DNA of 64,000 nt from Otis tarda (Eukaryota; Chordata; Aves; Otidiformes; Otididae). The notes beneath the pieces were generated by a model. The model was not told the DNA's origin. It was given only the letters and a program-made list of their open reading frames with translations, and searched no databases. Positions 1-12,900 of this stretch are shown in pieces (the first letter of the stretch is position 1; each line of letters opens with the position of its first letter). The stretch spans positions 139,446,690-139,510,689 of the forward strand of contig CM048553.1 in NCBI GenBank assembly GCA_026413225.1. The letters are read 5' to 3'. The position numbers and the translations under genes were made by a program.

Positions 1-1438
1 TCTAGCTGCCAGACAGCTATAGACCAATTAATCTACAAGTATGCACATTTGGGGATGATATTCTCCTGTGACTCAGCAGTGTAACAGATGGCAAAATATT
101 TCATATTTATTTCCATTCCGTTTCTATATTGGAAATGAACCCAGACATTTTAGTTTTTTGACAGTCAGACAACATCTGTTGAGAACGCTGTCAGCTGAAT
201 TACAACCTCTCTGGCAGGTAATTGGGCAGGCAGCATGAATTAATTTCAGCTATTCTGTATGTGGTTAAATGTCTTTCTTTACTACGTTATTTTCATTGCA
301 AGTGCTGGATTTATGGATGCTGACTAGCTTTACATTGTATCCCTGAGAGTTTAAGTTCAGTCATATAAAGATTTGACGCATTAAGGAAGATACTGTGTAT
401 TAAGTTGCAATATCAATGGATTTATTTGCACTCATTCCTTAGCCAAGACCAATTAAAAGAAGGGATGTTTTGGAGGGGTCAGGCCAGTGGCTTGAAGGCG
501 ATGCACTCCACTGCCATGGAAGAAACTCAAGTGTGGGAGTGACTTTGAGGATTTAGTCCCAGGAGTTGGTGTAACCCAGACATATCACAGTCTGAGATAT
601 CTGAGCAGAGCGAGAGGCTGCCAAGTGCTCTCTCTCCTGTTGCAAGCAGCATCCTAGACTTCTGGCAGTTCTCAAACAAAATTTTTCCTGGGGAAGCAGG
701 TGTGGAAGCTGTGGCCTTCCATGGTGAGAGGATAAGGAGTCTGAGCACTGAAGGAAGCCTGATGTGGGGGAAGGGATTTGGTATTTTTCTGCTAAGAGAG
801 AAGCTCCCTGAGCAGCAGAATTAGCAATTTCCTCTAGGCTGCTTGTCCTGTGTCCATATTCCTTAGCTCAATGCAGTCACCTCTATTTCTGCCCTCCTGA
901 GCACTATTCACGTTGCCAGCCTCCCCTGCAACAACACAGTCAGTTGTCCCTCTGGTCCTATTCCCCTTCCACAGTACTTTAAGCTCCCTCATGGTTTTTG
1001 CTGTTGGGTGAGGCACTGTGCATGATGATGCAGACAGACACACACACATACTCGTTTTCTAGAGTGCACATGGCTGTGGACTGACCAGCTGCTGCCAAAC
1101 AGATTGAACAACAGCTGAGTTCTCCTTGTGTCTCCATCAGACATTTCTGATTTTCAGCAAATACGTGTCAATGTCCTCTAAGATGTCTACTGTCTGCCAA
1201 ATGCAATTAGGGAAAACTGACAGACAGATAGGACAGACAGGGTAGGAACACTTGTGGAAAACTAGGCTAAGAGTCACAGTAAACAAGTGAGTAATGAGGG
1301 AAATATTTGCAAGACATTAGCTTAATTACTTTGGTTCTGTGCTATTCTTTAACTGACTTTATTCAACTTTGTTTGTCTTTGTGACAGGAATTAGGTGGTG
1401 TTCTCTGTTTATTTGGTACTTAACTTATTATGCTCACA
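1..1438. other. Unannotated intergenic or intronic DNA
   Basis: No gene, RNA or recognisable transposon is visible. The open frames here are short (under 75 codons) and lack family motifs. A short CA-rich stretch near 1040-1052 is the only simple repeat. Confidence 0.6.
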
Positions 1439-1950
1439 GTCCAGCTCTGGAGCCTTCAACATAAGAAGGACGTGGACCTGTTGGAGTGAGTCTGGAGGAG
1501 GGCCACAAAGATGATCAGAGGGCTGGAGCACCTCTCCTATGAGGACAGGCTGAGAGAGTTGGGGCTGTTCAGCCTGGAGAAGAGAAAGCTCCAGGGAGAC
1601 CTTATAGCGACCTTCCAGTACCTAAAGGGGCCTACAGGAAAGACAGGGAGAAACTTTTTAGCAGGGCCTGTTGTGATAGAACAAGGGGTAACGGTTTTAA
1701 AATAGAAGGAAGCAGATTCAGACTTGATATAATGAAAAAAATTTTACAGTGAGGGTGGTGGAATACTGGCACAGGTTGCCCAGGAAGGTGGTAGATGCCC
1801 CATCCCTGGAAACATTTCTGTTCAAGGCCAGGTTGGACGGGGCTCTGAGCAACCTGATCTAGTTGGAGATGTCCCTGCTCACTGCAGGGGGGTTGGACTA
1901 CATGGCCTTTAAAGGTCCCTTCCAACCCAAACTATTCTATGATTCTGTAT
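1439..1950 (+). mobile_element. CR1 LINE, 5'-truncated 3' end
   Basis: This is the 3' part of a chicken-repeat-1 (CR1) non-LTR retrotransposon. It begins inside the last part of ORF2 (a stretch reading like 'tctggagcc..caacataagaaggac') and runs through the 3' untranslated tail to the usual end motif, with 'ccttccaaccc' followed by 'attctatgattct'. CR1 copies in birds are nearly always cut short at the 5' end, as this one is. The ORF2 remnant is broken near 1705. No target-site duplication is visible, which is normal for CR1. It shares its tail closely with the copies near 53.4 and 54.6 kb, so all three probably belong to related subfamilies. Confidence 0.93.
1511..1705 (+). pseudogene. CR1 ORF2 C-terminal remnant
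   Basis: The frame contains the CR1 ORF2 end motif ([20 protein letters not shown], then [10 protein letters not shown] and FQYLKG). In intact CR1 this segment follows the reverse transcriptase domain. About 64 codons remain before a stop, after which the reading frame is lost although the DNA still matches CR1. It has no start of its own and is not expected to make a protein. Confidence 0.85.
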
Positions 1951-4255
1951 GTATGAAGTCATATGAGTTACATTCACTCAACCATATGTGTATGTGTCTG
2001 TATTTTTACGTATGTGCACAGACAGAGAGATAAAGGTGTCCAAAACCCAAGGCTGATCACTGCTGTTAAGTTATTAAAAACTTTCAATTTTTTTGAAGTT
2101 TAAAGTTTTTAAAGAGGATTGTTGTGTCAAACTGGATAAAACTTGAGTGTACAGGACAATAAAGTAGAAAACACAGGCTTAAGTGATGGGATTAAGCAAG
2201 GGTATCTGCTGATGCTCTAATGCCTGTCTGTGGGTACCAGTCTGGATGTCTGGCAAGTGACAGGCTGTACATGGGGGTGGCATGGCAAGTCACGGAGCCT
2301 CGGTGACTCAGCTTGGTGAGTGTCCCTGTTCGTTCACATACTGTGGGACAAGCAGAAGATAATAGGGCATACGAGTGTTTTCTTTCATGAAGTGAAACTA
2401 AGCCACTTGCATTTTCCAGGAGCTGAGCCTACTTATAGAGATGACTTGCAGTTCAGAGGCTCTGGATGTCCTGCCTTACTTGTGCTCTACCTGTGAGCTC
2501 TTGCCAAAGCTTGGAGGAACTTTATGTTCTGCACTACTCACTTATGTCAAAATAAAAATCTAGGCAATCCTTCTTTCTTTAAGTCTCTCAGGAGTACTGC
2601 AGTTTGCTACACAGTCATTGCATAAAGGACCAGGCAGATAAAGACCTCTGGATGATTCAAGGCCTCCATCACAAAACCATTCATGTTATTTTCCAGTGGC
2701 TCCAATGTTTTAAATAAGCCCCTACACTTCAAGAGACCACAGATCAGTTTTATTTGGAAAAAAAGAAATGTATGTTTGGTTCTTCTCATAAAAAAAAAAA
2801 AGATTTCTAGTTGATAAACAGGAATTTCTTCAGTTCTGGATGGAAACTGTGAATAAATATTAAAACGTGTGCCATAAGGCACAGCCATCAAGTACCTAAC
2901 TAAGTTCCTACAGATTTAAGGTTTCTTAAAAATGGAAAAAAACCCAGCTGGATGCCCCCTCTTTTTTCTTTTTTCTTTTTTTTTTTTTAATCAGAGGATG
3001 CTGCAGTTGGGTTGGAGTTTCATTACTGTTTAATGAATCACGTTCCAGTCTGATGTCTGCAATCTGGCAAATTTTTTCCTTTAATAAATCTGTTTTGAGA
3101 TTTATTAATTAGCAAGGTGTTTCTTGTGTGGAGAGGATTTCAGAAAAAAAGGGAGAATTTTTGGTCTTAGATTTTATTCTAAATTAGCTATATAACAGCC
3201 ATTGGCTGTTGGTAGTTCTTTACAGACACTTCTTTTTGCTGTTGTATTATTAGGTTATGAAGGTTTTAAGATCAAAGGTGGCATTCCTTTTAACCAGAAA
3301 ACACAGCACTATTTAAATTTTGCAAAAGAAGGAAGCCTGATCAAATTCAGAAATCTTTATGGCCCTCCAACATCTGCTGAAATGATCTGAGCATGAATCT
3401 CTTGCTGATCCAAAATAGCCTGGGGCAAAATTTTCCTTCAAAGCTAACCCACATATCATAGGGTGCAAAATCACATAATGTCTTTAATAAATTCATCATT
3501 TCTTTTCTGAAACCTTTGGGGAACAGTGCACTACCTTTAAGATAATGAAAGCGCAAAAGTTAACCTTCATGACACCTTCGTCAACCCCATTACAGTGGTC
3601 AGACACAAAGTCCCAGACCTGTTATGGGGACTCTGAGGTGGCTGCTAAATGGACTTAATCCCATATACACTGTGTTTACAGGTGTGTAATTGTAACAGGA
3701 CGTTTACTTTTTCCATGTCTGTAGTAAACAGATGGAAAATAAAACAATTTAATACTAAAAGCCAGTTACAAGGCTTTTCCACCTGCTCTGGCAACAGGGA
3801 TGGGAAAACTATTAGGAGCCAGGAGTATTTGGTAGCTGGAAAGAATGAGGGTGCAGTTAGTGCAACAGTCCTACAAGATTTAAAGAGAAGTCTGTGCGGA
3901 AAAGCTGCAGAGCATGAAATCCAAACTACATCATTCATGTAGTCTGTTTAAACCAGTATCTTGTCTTCCACAGGAAATCAGTAGAGCTGGAGAACTTAGC
4001 ACTACCTAGATAGTGTCAACAAAAGTGGCAGTGAAAAATAGTGTGGATCAAGGGGTGACACATATAGATCTCGTAGCTAGGGTTTGGGGAGTTGCTGCAG
4101 ACAAGTATGTCCTTTTAATTACCCTTCTCGCATCCCCTAGATAAAAACAAAGCAGAGGAGTAATTTCAAGAGGAATATAGTTCTCTCTAAATGTGAAAGA
4201 TATTAAGCAAACATTCTTCTTCTGGTTGAGACTGTCAAAGCTCTTCTTACTCTAA
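1951..4255. other. Unannotated DNA
   Basis: No gene or recognisable repeat family is seen. A T-rich run lies near 2961-2989 and an A run near 2790-2802. Open frames of up to 97 codons (3645-3942, on both strands) overlap each other and show no family motif. Confidence 0.55.
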
Positions 4256-4310
4256 AGTTTGCGTACCATCTCCTGTTTCTGTACTTTGTGTACCATCTCC
4301 TGTTTCTGTA
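4256..4310. repeat. Two-copy 27-bp tandem duplication
   Basis: Bases 4256-4282 are repeated at 4283-4309 with period 27 and two mismatches. The core 'gtaccatctcctgtttctgta' matches exactly over 21 bases, from 4263 and from 4290. It looks like a small recent slippage or template-switch duplication. It falls inside a short minus-strand open frame that I do not consider a gene. Confidence 0.9.
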
Positions 4311-7300
4311 GTTACATGAAGAAAGCAAAGGCAAACAGAAGCTTGGAAATCGCGTGAGAAAGAGCTTCTTTTGTCTGTCAGTCCTTCTGACCAAGTGAAG
4401 CTTTCTGGGCCAGCAAAAATGGGAAACATTTCCTTGGTTAGGCTTGACCTTGGTTGTGCCTTTCCCAAATCCCTTGTAAGAAGACAGTGATTTCATTGTA
4501 CTGGAACATGGCTGAAATACAGGCATTTTATTGGAACGTAACTGAAATAGAACTGTTCTGAGAATGTATCCACTCTTTGTAGTTGGTCATGTACTGTGTT
4601 CTTGCTTTTTCTTTCTTATCCCTCCCATATTGCTATGGAGAGAAATAAATTAATTCTGTGTGTGGGGTACCACATATGAGTAGGTGTGAGGCAACGTAAA
4701 GCAAAGGCTCAAGGAAGGCTGCAGCAAAGAAGAGAAGGAATCACTGATGTGGGATTTCTCAGATAAGAAGGCAAAATATAAACAGTTTCACTTACATTAT
4801 TCCAAAGACACTTAAATACAGTAGACTGGGTGTTGTGATTTGGAGTAAAAGCCCAGTAAAAAGTGTGACTGAGCACAGGCGAAGTGGGAGCTGATGAAGC
4901 ACTGAGTTAAAGGATTTTCTCTTTTCTTCTGGCTGGAAGCCTGGCCAGGGAGGCCGTCAACAAGACATTTCTCATCCATGCTTCAGTTTTATTATTTTGT
5001 TATTCTGTTTTATTTGATCTTACAACAAATTAGTGCATCCTGTTGAGTGGAAGAGTCTGGGGTCTTGCTACCTGACCAGCTCAAATTGCCACCGGCCTGC
5101 CTTGTACTCCTTTTATAAGCAATTACAACAGTATGGATGCAGAGCCGTGAATCTCCACACCTCCCTGTGTGAGGGTGAGGTGAAAGGTGTAAAGCAAAGG
5201 GTCTCTCCGTAGGCTTCAGCTGACTTTGCATTTCAGTTAGAGGAAGAAATAGGATATGTACTGCCTGACTGACAGCGTGGAAATAGCCCTTACCTCGCCA
5301 ACGCTTGTACCTGAGCCAGCCTGTGTGCATGTGAACTGTCCTTTAAAAATTGTTCAGTGCAAATATGTGTTTGAAGGACTGAGCCAAAACGGCAACCTCT
5401 GGTGTTAAGTCACGTAGCACGGTGCAAGAAATATAATGGGAAGATGCAGCTATGGCTTTTGCTAGCATGCACAGCAAGAGGCACATCTCAAAAGACAGAG
5501 CAAGACAAAACTGAGGGCTTCTGGAGGAATTTTTAATAAAGAGCCTGATCCTGCATGCTTGCCTTACCTGTCTCCCTGTGTCATGGAGATGGGGCAGGAG
5601 GAGAAGAAGAGATGTAGGGTGAGAGCAAACTTCTAAACTGATCCACAGCTGAGTGGGGCTTCATGCAGTCCTGCCATCCTTGTAGCTGCAGTCATCTCCC
5701 CGCAAAAATATAAGAGGCAAGGCTATAGCTCTGTCTTGTTGCTTAATTCGGGAGAGTGGGCCAGGCGTGTGAACAGGCAGCAGCTGTCCTGCTGTACCCC
5801 ACCCAGAAAGCCTTCTGAAAGCTGTCTGATGCTGACTGTTCTCCTGTGGGACCGGTAACAGCACTGTGTTCCACCTGCACCATGTGGCTGATGTGGATCT
5901 GTAAGAGCCAAGGTCCGTAGCCGCCACAGTCCCTGAGGCCCCTTATTTACCTCTTGCTCACCTCCAGCATGATGATACCTCTGCAACACAGGCAGACAGC
6001 ACTGTCTGAAGTGTAGGGACACAAATGTCTGAGCTAATGACCTGTAAAAATCAAGATTCTTGCGTTAAGCAACGAAGCATCAAACAAGCATGCTTTAAAT
6101 TGCTCAGAATTCCCTTTGAAGGGTGTTGCCTGCCTCAAGTTTCAGAAATTCATATTATTGAAGTTGTTTTAATATTTCGCATGTTGAAACAAGCACCGTG
6201 TGTCCTTCAAAATGCTGTTTCTGTGGCTGAGCTACTATTTTCTGGGCTATTTGGGGCTAAGGCTGCTGTATGAATGCTTAAAAGTCAGTATGTGTAGATT
6301 GGAATAAGAAATATAAGAAATGTAGAGGTGCTTAGAATTTCATTTTCATTTCCACCTTAAATGTTCAGGTATTGTTTAACCATAATTATTTCACCTCGAT
6401 TATTGCACCTAACCACAGGGAATCAGGCTGCAAACAAGCTTAAGGTTGTTTTAAAAGTCTATATTTGCATTTATTCTGGGGTTTTTTTCACCACAGACCA
6501 AGATGTCCTTCTGTTAGAAGGTGGTGTAAGATTCCCTTTATGGTGTTCTGGTGCATTGTTGTGAAAGGAATTATCATGTTGCAAATTCAATAACCTGCCT
6601 TCAGGATCAGTTAGCAAGAAATTATAGGCCATAAAGGAACAAAACGTTGTTAAACTTAATATCCTCGGTAACAAAACAGGAAGGGTAAGAGGAGTTCTAA
6701 AAATTTCAGAAGTTTTCTCTTTAATCAGCTTTGAAAATTTTGATCTAATTTGAAATGTGACTTGCAAGATGATTATCTTGCTTTCTGTAACATAGAAAGT
6801 TTGTTCGTAAGGTGAAAATCCACTGTGTGCCAAGATTCAGGTTGGAGAATGTTTTTATGGCTATCTAATAAACTCTGAAAATAGAGATTTACAATGGAAA
6901 TGCTGACTTCTTACTCTAACAAGACTGGCGGATGCTGCTGTAACGTGCTGCGTAATTTATAGGAGTCACCTGTTAAGCCATCTGGGACAAAATGTTTCCC
7001 AACTTCTAAAACGTTGGTAACTTGATTAACCATATGAACTTCATTTTACAATGATACCAAATGCAGCCTATGCCAGCCCATCGTATTCCTGGGCCGTCAT
7101 TTCGTATTTATCCGAGAAAGTTAAAAAGAGCCTTTTTAATTAACCAGAAATAAGTAGTGGTGGAGGTTAAAAGGGTGATGCTGGTGCTTTGGTTTATTGT
7201 TTATAGGTGTCATATGAAGTGAGACCTGGGGTAAAATAAAAGTTTCTGGTGTTACTCTTCAGCTAGGGAAAGTTTTTTAAGGGAGACTTGGGGCTTTTAA

Positions 7301-8402
7301 AAATTGGCTGCACTATATTAGTCCATTGGGACTTCCACAGACTGGAATGGTGAACAGAAAGGGAGATTAATGGAGAAAGAAGGATGATGGATGATAGCGG
7401 GTGTCATTTATAGGGATCAGCTAGCAAAGCTCTACCTGTGAGTTTATGAGAATAGCAATGTCTCTTGCAGTAGTAAACACTTTAATTTTCCTTGGAAGCC
7501 AGAGAGCAATGAGAAGAAACTTTAGTTCATCTCTTTTATTTTTTTTTTCAAGTGTTGTTTTTCATCCATAATCATTTTCCCAGGTTCTTTATTCAGTTTC
7601 ATAGTACTCTGAGTGAACAGGTGGTTGCGAGCAGTACTTCAGATTCAGCATGGAAGATTGTGGCTACTTTGCTAAAAGAGATATCCATTTTTGCAGATGA
7701 TGTGAAGATAAAACACTGAACTTCAGGTGATCGTTAAAAGATATTTTGCATGGGAATCGGAGCAATATTAGCCTTTATCCCACGTTGGAATCGGAATACT
7801 TAACATTATGCACTCCTGTTGAGTATGAAGTATGAATGTAACTTGACATTTTCACCCCAACTGTTGCATGGTGTTGCTCAATACTCTTAAACAGATGCTA
7901 ACGTCCAGTGAACATCCAGCTAGCAGTAGTCTTCAGACAGCTTTACAGACAAGCTCTGGCCTTGTAGTAGAGCCAGAATTTCTGGGCAGTCAGTCGTAGA
8001 CTGTGGAGCCGACTCCTATGAGAATAATGAGCATCCCAAGTCTCAGTGCTTTCCACACCATATGTAAGAGGCATATCGCCCAGCTTTGTCCTCCCTGAGT
8101 ACATGTAGAGCAGATGAAATATTTATGAAAAATAAATCTGAATAAGAATCCCAGCAAAAGGAAAACCCCATAGTGCAGAGTCAGCTCTCCACCCTCAGGA
8201 AGCAGGTGAAGAAACATCTGAAACAGAGAGTGGTCCCATTGCTTAATGTGCTACTGGCAAGTGCCAAGAGTTATGGTGCTAGAGGGGCAATGAGATTGTA
8301 CGTACGTTGGCACAGACTGATATTCCCTGCTGCCTTCTCTTAATTTTAATATTTAAGTTCTTGTGTATCTTTCAGAATGTTAGACACTATATCAAGGAAA
8401 AT
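4311..8402. other. Unannotated DNA
   Basis: Mostly AT-rich sequence without recognisable genes or transposons. Short open frames (5010-5330, 5661-6022, 6471-6833) have no family motif and no splice or promoter context I can support. Confidence 0.5.
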
Positions 8403-8937
8403 AACATAGCATTACAATCATAGAATGGTAGGATTCTTTAGGCTGGAAAAGACCTTTAAGATTGTCAAGTCCAACTGTTAACCTAGCACTGCCAAGTCCA
8501 CCACAAAACCTTTTCCCTAAGCACTACGTCTACACGTCTTTTAAATATCTCTAAAGACAGTGATTCAACCACCACCCTGGGCAGCCTGTTCCAGTGCTTG
8601 ACAACTCTTTTGGTTGTCAATCTTTTGATTGGTTTCCAATCTAAACATCCCCTGATGCAACTTGAGGCTGTTTCCTCTCATCCTATCACTTGTTACTTAG
8701 GAGAAGAGACCAACGCCTGCCTCCCTACAACCTCCTTTCAGGAAGTTGTAGGAGCCACAAGGTCTCCCCTCAGCCTCCTTTTCTCCAGACTAAACAACCC
8801 CAGTTCCATCAATGGCTCCTTATAAGACTTGTGCTCCAGATCCTTCACCAGCTTTGTTGCTCATCTTTGGACACTCTTCAGCACCTCTCTTACTTTCTTG
8901 TAGTGAGATGTACACAAAACAGAACATAGTATTTGAA

Positions 8938-9054
8938 TGAGGCTCTGAGCAACCTGATCTAGTCGGGCATGTCCCTGCTCATTGTAGGGGGGTCGGACTA
9001 GATGACCTTTGAAGGTCCCTTCCAACCCTAACCATTCTATGATTCTATGATTCT
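8938..9054 (+). mobile_element. Short CR1 3' tail nested in a CR1
   Basis: This 117-bp plus-strand segment starts at 'tgaggctctgagcaacctga' and ends with two copies of the ATTCTATG-type terminal repeat. It is the extreme 3' end of a CR1 element. It lies in a minus-strand CR1, breaking that copy between 'atttgaa' (8931-8937) and 'aagtaagcctcacc' (from 9055). It is therefore younger than its host. Only an 'aa' is shared at the junctions, consistent with CR1's usual lack of target duplications. Confidence 0.92.
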
Positions 9055-9349
9055 AAGTAAGCCTCACCAGTGCCAAGTAGAAAGGGATGATCACTTCCCT
9101 AGTCCTGCTGGCCACATTATTTCTGATACAAGCTGGGATGGTGTTGGCCGCCTTGGCCGCCTGGGCACACTGCTGCCTCGTATTCAACCAGCTGTCGACC
9201 AACACCTCCAGGTCCTTTTCTACCAGGCAAATTTCCAGCCACTCTTCCCCAAGCCCGTAGCATTCCATGGGGTTGTTGTGACCCAAGTGCAGGACCTGGC
9301 ACTTGGCCTTGTTGAACCTCATACAGTTCACCTCGGCCCATAGATCCAA
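9055..9349 (-). pseudogene. CR1 ORF2 reverse-transcriptase C-terminal remnant
   Basis: The minus frame reads with the CR1 ORF2 pattern just after the polymerase catalytic core: [20 protein letters not shown], then [16 protein letters not shown] and [16 protein letters not shown]. Nearly 100 codons remain open. The frame is cut at 9055 by the nested plus-strand CR1 tail, just where ORF2 would continue into 8937 and below. It is a dead fragment of retrotransposon coding sequence and not a host gene. Confidence 0.88.
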
Positions 9350-9398
9350 CCTGTCCAGATCCCTCTGTAGAGCCTTTCTACCCTCAAGCAGATCAACA

Positions 9399-9970
9399 TA
9401 ACATTAGTTTGTCTGCTGCTTGAAAGTATGTGAGGGTTTAGGAGTCATAGTGGACAAACAGCTGAGGATTAGCTTTCGGTGTGATACTATGAAAAAATAA
9501 GTTGATGTGTATCAAGTCAATACAGGGAGATGATTTCCCCTCTCCACACATTTATAGAGCTGGACATTGCACTCCTGTTCTGGAATACAAGAGTGTAGAG
9601 ATGGGTCATTAGCAGGTGAAGATGTAAAAAGCTTTTTCTGAACACTTATGTGACTGTTTAATGAATCTGTAAGATCTTTCACTCAGTGAAAATGTGTAGT
9701 AGTAAAGGACTCTAACCTCAAGAACAAAGGCAGAGCAAAATCCTGCAGTTTACCACCAAATGGATACAGCGGGGAAGTGAGACGTATTTAAGTGATGCTA
9801 GAAAAATAATTGAGCTACCAAGGGAAATACTGAGTTCTACATCTTCTGAAAACTTCATACCAAGACTCTGGAGAATTCATGTAAGCCAAAATAATTGTGG
9901 GGCTCAATACAAAAGTAGGTGAATAGAATTATATTAGCTGTGCCGTACTTCTGGTCTTTAGGAGTAGGAA
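9399..9970 (+). mobile_element. Ancient CR1-superfamily LINE fragment
   Basis: The plus strand resembles the end of ORF2 and the 3' region of an old CR1/L3-type LINE. 'Ttaggagtcatagtggac' near 9438 corresponds to the 'GVIVD' block. 'Ctcctgttctggaatac' follows near 9572. Later 'ctaccaagggaaatactgag' near 9815 matches the segment encoding 'LPREI' at the ORF2 end. Frameshifts and stops are frequent, so this is much older than the avian CR1 copies. It directly abuts the minus-strand CR1 at 8415-9394, which probably inserted into it. Its 5' continuation left of 8415 is not clear. Confidence 0.65.
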
Positions 9971-12900
9971 TAGAAAAGAAGACGAATTTGAAAGGGAGTT
10001 AACAGCCTGCTTCTGGGCAGGCTTAAAAGAAGATAGAGTGTAGGCAGCGATTGATGGTGATCATAGCCATTTTTTCCCCTATTTTTAGCTCTATCTTTTC
10101 AGTGACTTCATTCAAGGATGGTAAGAGACTATGTACCATTACATAACTATATGAGTGCAAAGACTTTGCCTCAAAAGTACTTAGGACACTAAGCAGATGG
10201 CAGCAACCTAATCCAACCCAAAGAAAGAAGAAGTGAAATCATTCAGTCAGTTACGTTCATTGGGGAAAGTCTCTGTAATTCTCTCAGATCTAATGGAAAA
10301 AGAACATAAAACTTTACAGAAGCTGCCATGTATGTATAATTTTATTACAACAGAGCAGTCAGTTGTCTCTTGGTTTCTTAAACTGGTATTATCGAAAAAT
10401 TTGCTTTTTTTTTTTTATTTTGGTTACCTTTTAAAGCATCCTTAGCAGTTTCTTGTAGTTGTTCATTATTAATTGGACCAATACTGGCACAGAAATGCTA
10501 TAGTTTATAGCTGTGTGAGATCAGATGAATTGCAAACTCCATCTACTTTGTAGTTGTGTTTTTTTTCTGAGGGAGTCGGTACAAACTGTAGTTGAGTGCT
10601 TACATCTGCCCACGAAGCAGGACTGGGAAATGCACTGCACCAAAGCTTTCTCAACGTAACGTGGAAAATGGTTGGATGGAGAAAAGCTGTGAGACAGGAC
10701 TAAGTCAATCCATGATGTAGTCTTGGTGACAGTCAGGTTCTTCACACTGTTTTGACCAGTTTTGGGGCTGCAACCATCCCACAGCCCCAGCCAGCAGCAG
10801 GGAAGCTGGGGGGCATCTGGGGGCATCCCCAGGCATTTGGGCAAGGAGCATGCAGGGAGGTCTCAGGAGAATCTGTTATTGCCCTCAGGACCCTGACAGT
10901 TATTGCATATCCATAAAGGCTTTCTGTGCAGGGATTTGTGCCTGGGTGTAGAGGTGCATCCACCACATTGCACCTACCACTGGGTCCTGATGTTCAGCTT
11001 CAGTCACCTCCTTATCTGCTCACCTCCTGCCCAGCTCCAATCCACTGATGGATTTCCCCACCAGAAGCACAGGTCCGTGCCGATGGCAAAGTCAGCCACT
11101 CCAGAGTGATACCCGTACCAATCTGTTTTAACTTTAAAAAGTGTGTTTCAGCAAGGTGATCCTTTTCAAGAAGCGCTGAATTGGAATTGTTGTGAATTTG
11201 GAGTTGCCTTCCAAATCCAGTCCTTCAGCTCCCGAATATGACAATCTCCAAATCCTGCTGCCAGGGCTTCCTTCTTTTCTGGGTATCTGATAACAAAATT
11301 GAAAGAAAGATACCTTCGCTGAAAGACATTGAAAAATGCAAGTCAGTGGCTATTATTTTCAGCTTTGAATGAGCAGAAAATAGGAGATCGAATTTTGCCT
11401 GTAAAGAGCACTGGGAAATAATAACGTAGGTGGAAGTAACTTTCTCTCTGGGCTCCTAAAGTCTGGAGCAATAGAAATATGGTTGTGTTTGTAGCCTTAC
11501 TCTAATAATGTAGCTTACAAACTGAGCATACATAAGTATTTTATCTTCAGTTTTTCACACTACTGTACAGAAAAAAAAACTTCTTTAAAAAAATGTGCAG
11601 AATATAACTTCAAGAATGGTTTACTTAGAGTTGCATAGTCTTTTCTCTGTAAATTAATTAAAAGCAAAGAAGGTACAGCTCGAAACAATTACTGAACAAT
11701 TTTTGCGAAAAATATGCTTTTCACCATGCAGTACTTTTCTCCTTGTTCGTCACTGAGGAGAACTGGGATTTATTTATTGTGCCAGATAAAAATATTGAAC
11801 TAATAGTAGGCAATTTTGTATGACTTCATTTTTTTCAGAAATGAATTCATTTACAAATCAGATTCAATCACACTTCAGTTTATAATAATCAAATCCAGAT
11901 TTGCATGCCACTAGAGATGTATTGTACCAAAATCACAGACTTCAGGAGGTAATTAAAGTATATTCTGTATACAATATGCAGTTCAAAAATTTCCCTTCTG
12001 TACCATATAAGCAATGCCCAGAGAAGGTGTGGGATTTTGGTGGAACTGATTGAATAACATTATTTTAAAAAAAAAAGGACTGGATTGCAGGTTTTGGCTC
12101 AGTCCTGGCAGCAGGACTGTTATATAAACTTCACTGGAATGACCTTGGAAACATGGGACTCAAAGTATCTCAGAAAAATGTGACTCAGTGTACTTCTGTG
12201 CTGCAGAGCTGGTTGATTGTCACCTGCTGTGACCTTTTTCAAGTGTACCAGAGCATGCATGCACGCTGTGGTGTTGCATCTGGTGTGCAAACTTGTGTGT
12301 TTGCAGGGACATGTCCTCTACTCCTTGGTGCTAATGTGATTCACATCATTGTTTCCCGGCCTAGCAAATGATGTGTCCCTGCTGTACCATGGAATCCACT
12401 TCCTGTTGGCATCTTGGGCACAATCAGCCATCTGTGCTGCTAAATCCACTTTTGCTGTTGTGTACCTTTGGGGAACAGAGCATACCTTGCTTTTTATTTC
12501 CTTAATAAACTCAGGGATATGCCACAGTGGTTTGGCCTCCGATGTCCCCTGCGCAGTGGCCAAGAGGCAGGCAGGGAGCAGATGGCCATCAGAGGGGGAG
12601 GAACGGGAGAGCTGGAGAATGGTCTCATGTCCCAGCAGTGAGAGGAGGTGTCAATCTGCCCACGAGAGGGCTGCCTTGGGGTGCTTCCTTCATTTAGCCC
12701 TTATTTAGCCTTAGCTCTCTAACCTGATGTATCTAGAAGGTGATTTGTTCCTTCCTAAAATACATGTTTAATGTCAATGAGATTAATTTCCTTCTGGAGA
12801 TGGTCTTTTCCTTCCACTGCCCTAGACTAGACAAGCAGCTGGGACCAACCAACTGACAGGCTTAAAATCAGAGGAGGTGGGTTCCCACCTGCTGAAAGCA

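Larger units (their letters stand above)
8415..9394 (-). mobile_element. CR1 LINE (-), interrupted by another CR1
   Basis: On the minus strand this reads as the last part of CR1, about 860 bp without its insert. It runs from the end of the reverse transcriptase domain (near 9394) to the 3' tail (8415, the complement of 'aatcatagaatggtagg'). A foreign 117-bp plus-strand CR1 tail splits it at 8938-9054; removing that tail restores continuous CR1 sequence. Flanks at 8403-8414 and 9395-9406 read 'aacatagcatta' and 'aacataacatta', a possible 12-bp target duplication with one mismatch. The right copy partly overlaps the expected CR1 sequence, so this is uncertain. Confidence 0.9.

Noticed and set aside
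7676-7710. 'tttgcagatgatgtgaagat' resembling the FADD-encoding block of a LINE reverse transcriptase
   Set aside because: The match is about 20 bases only and the flanks do not follow LINE sequence in order; probably coincidence.
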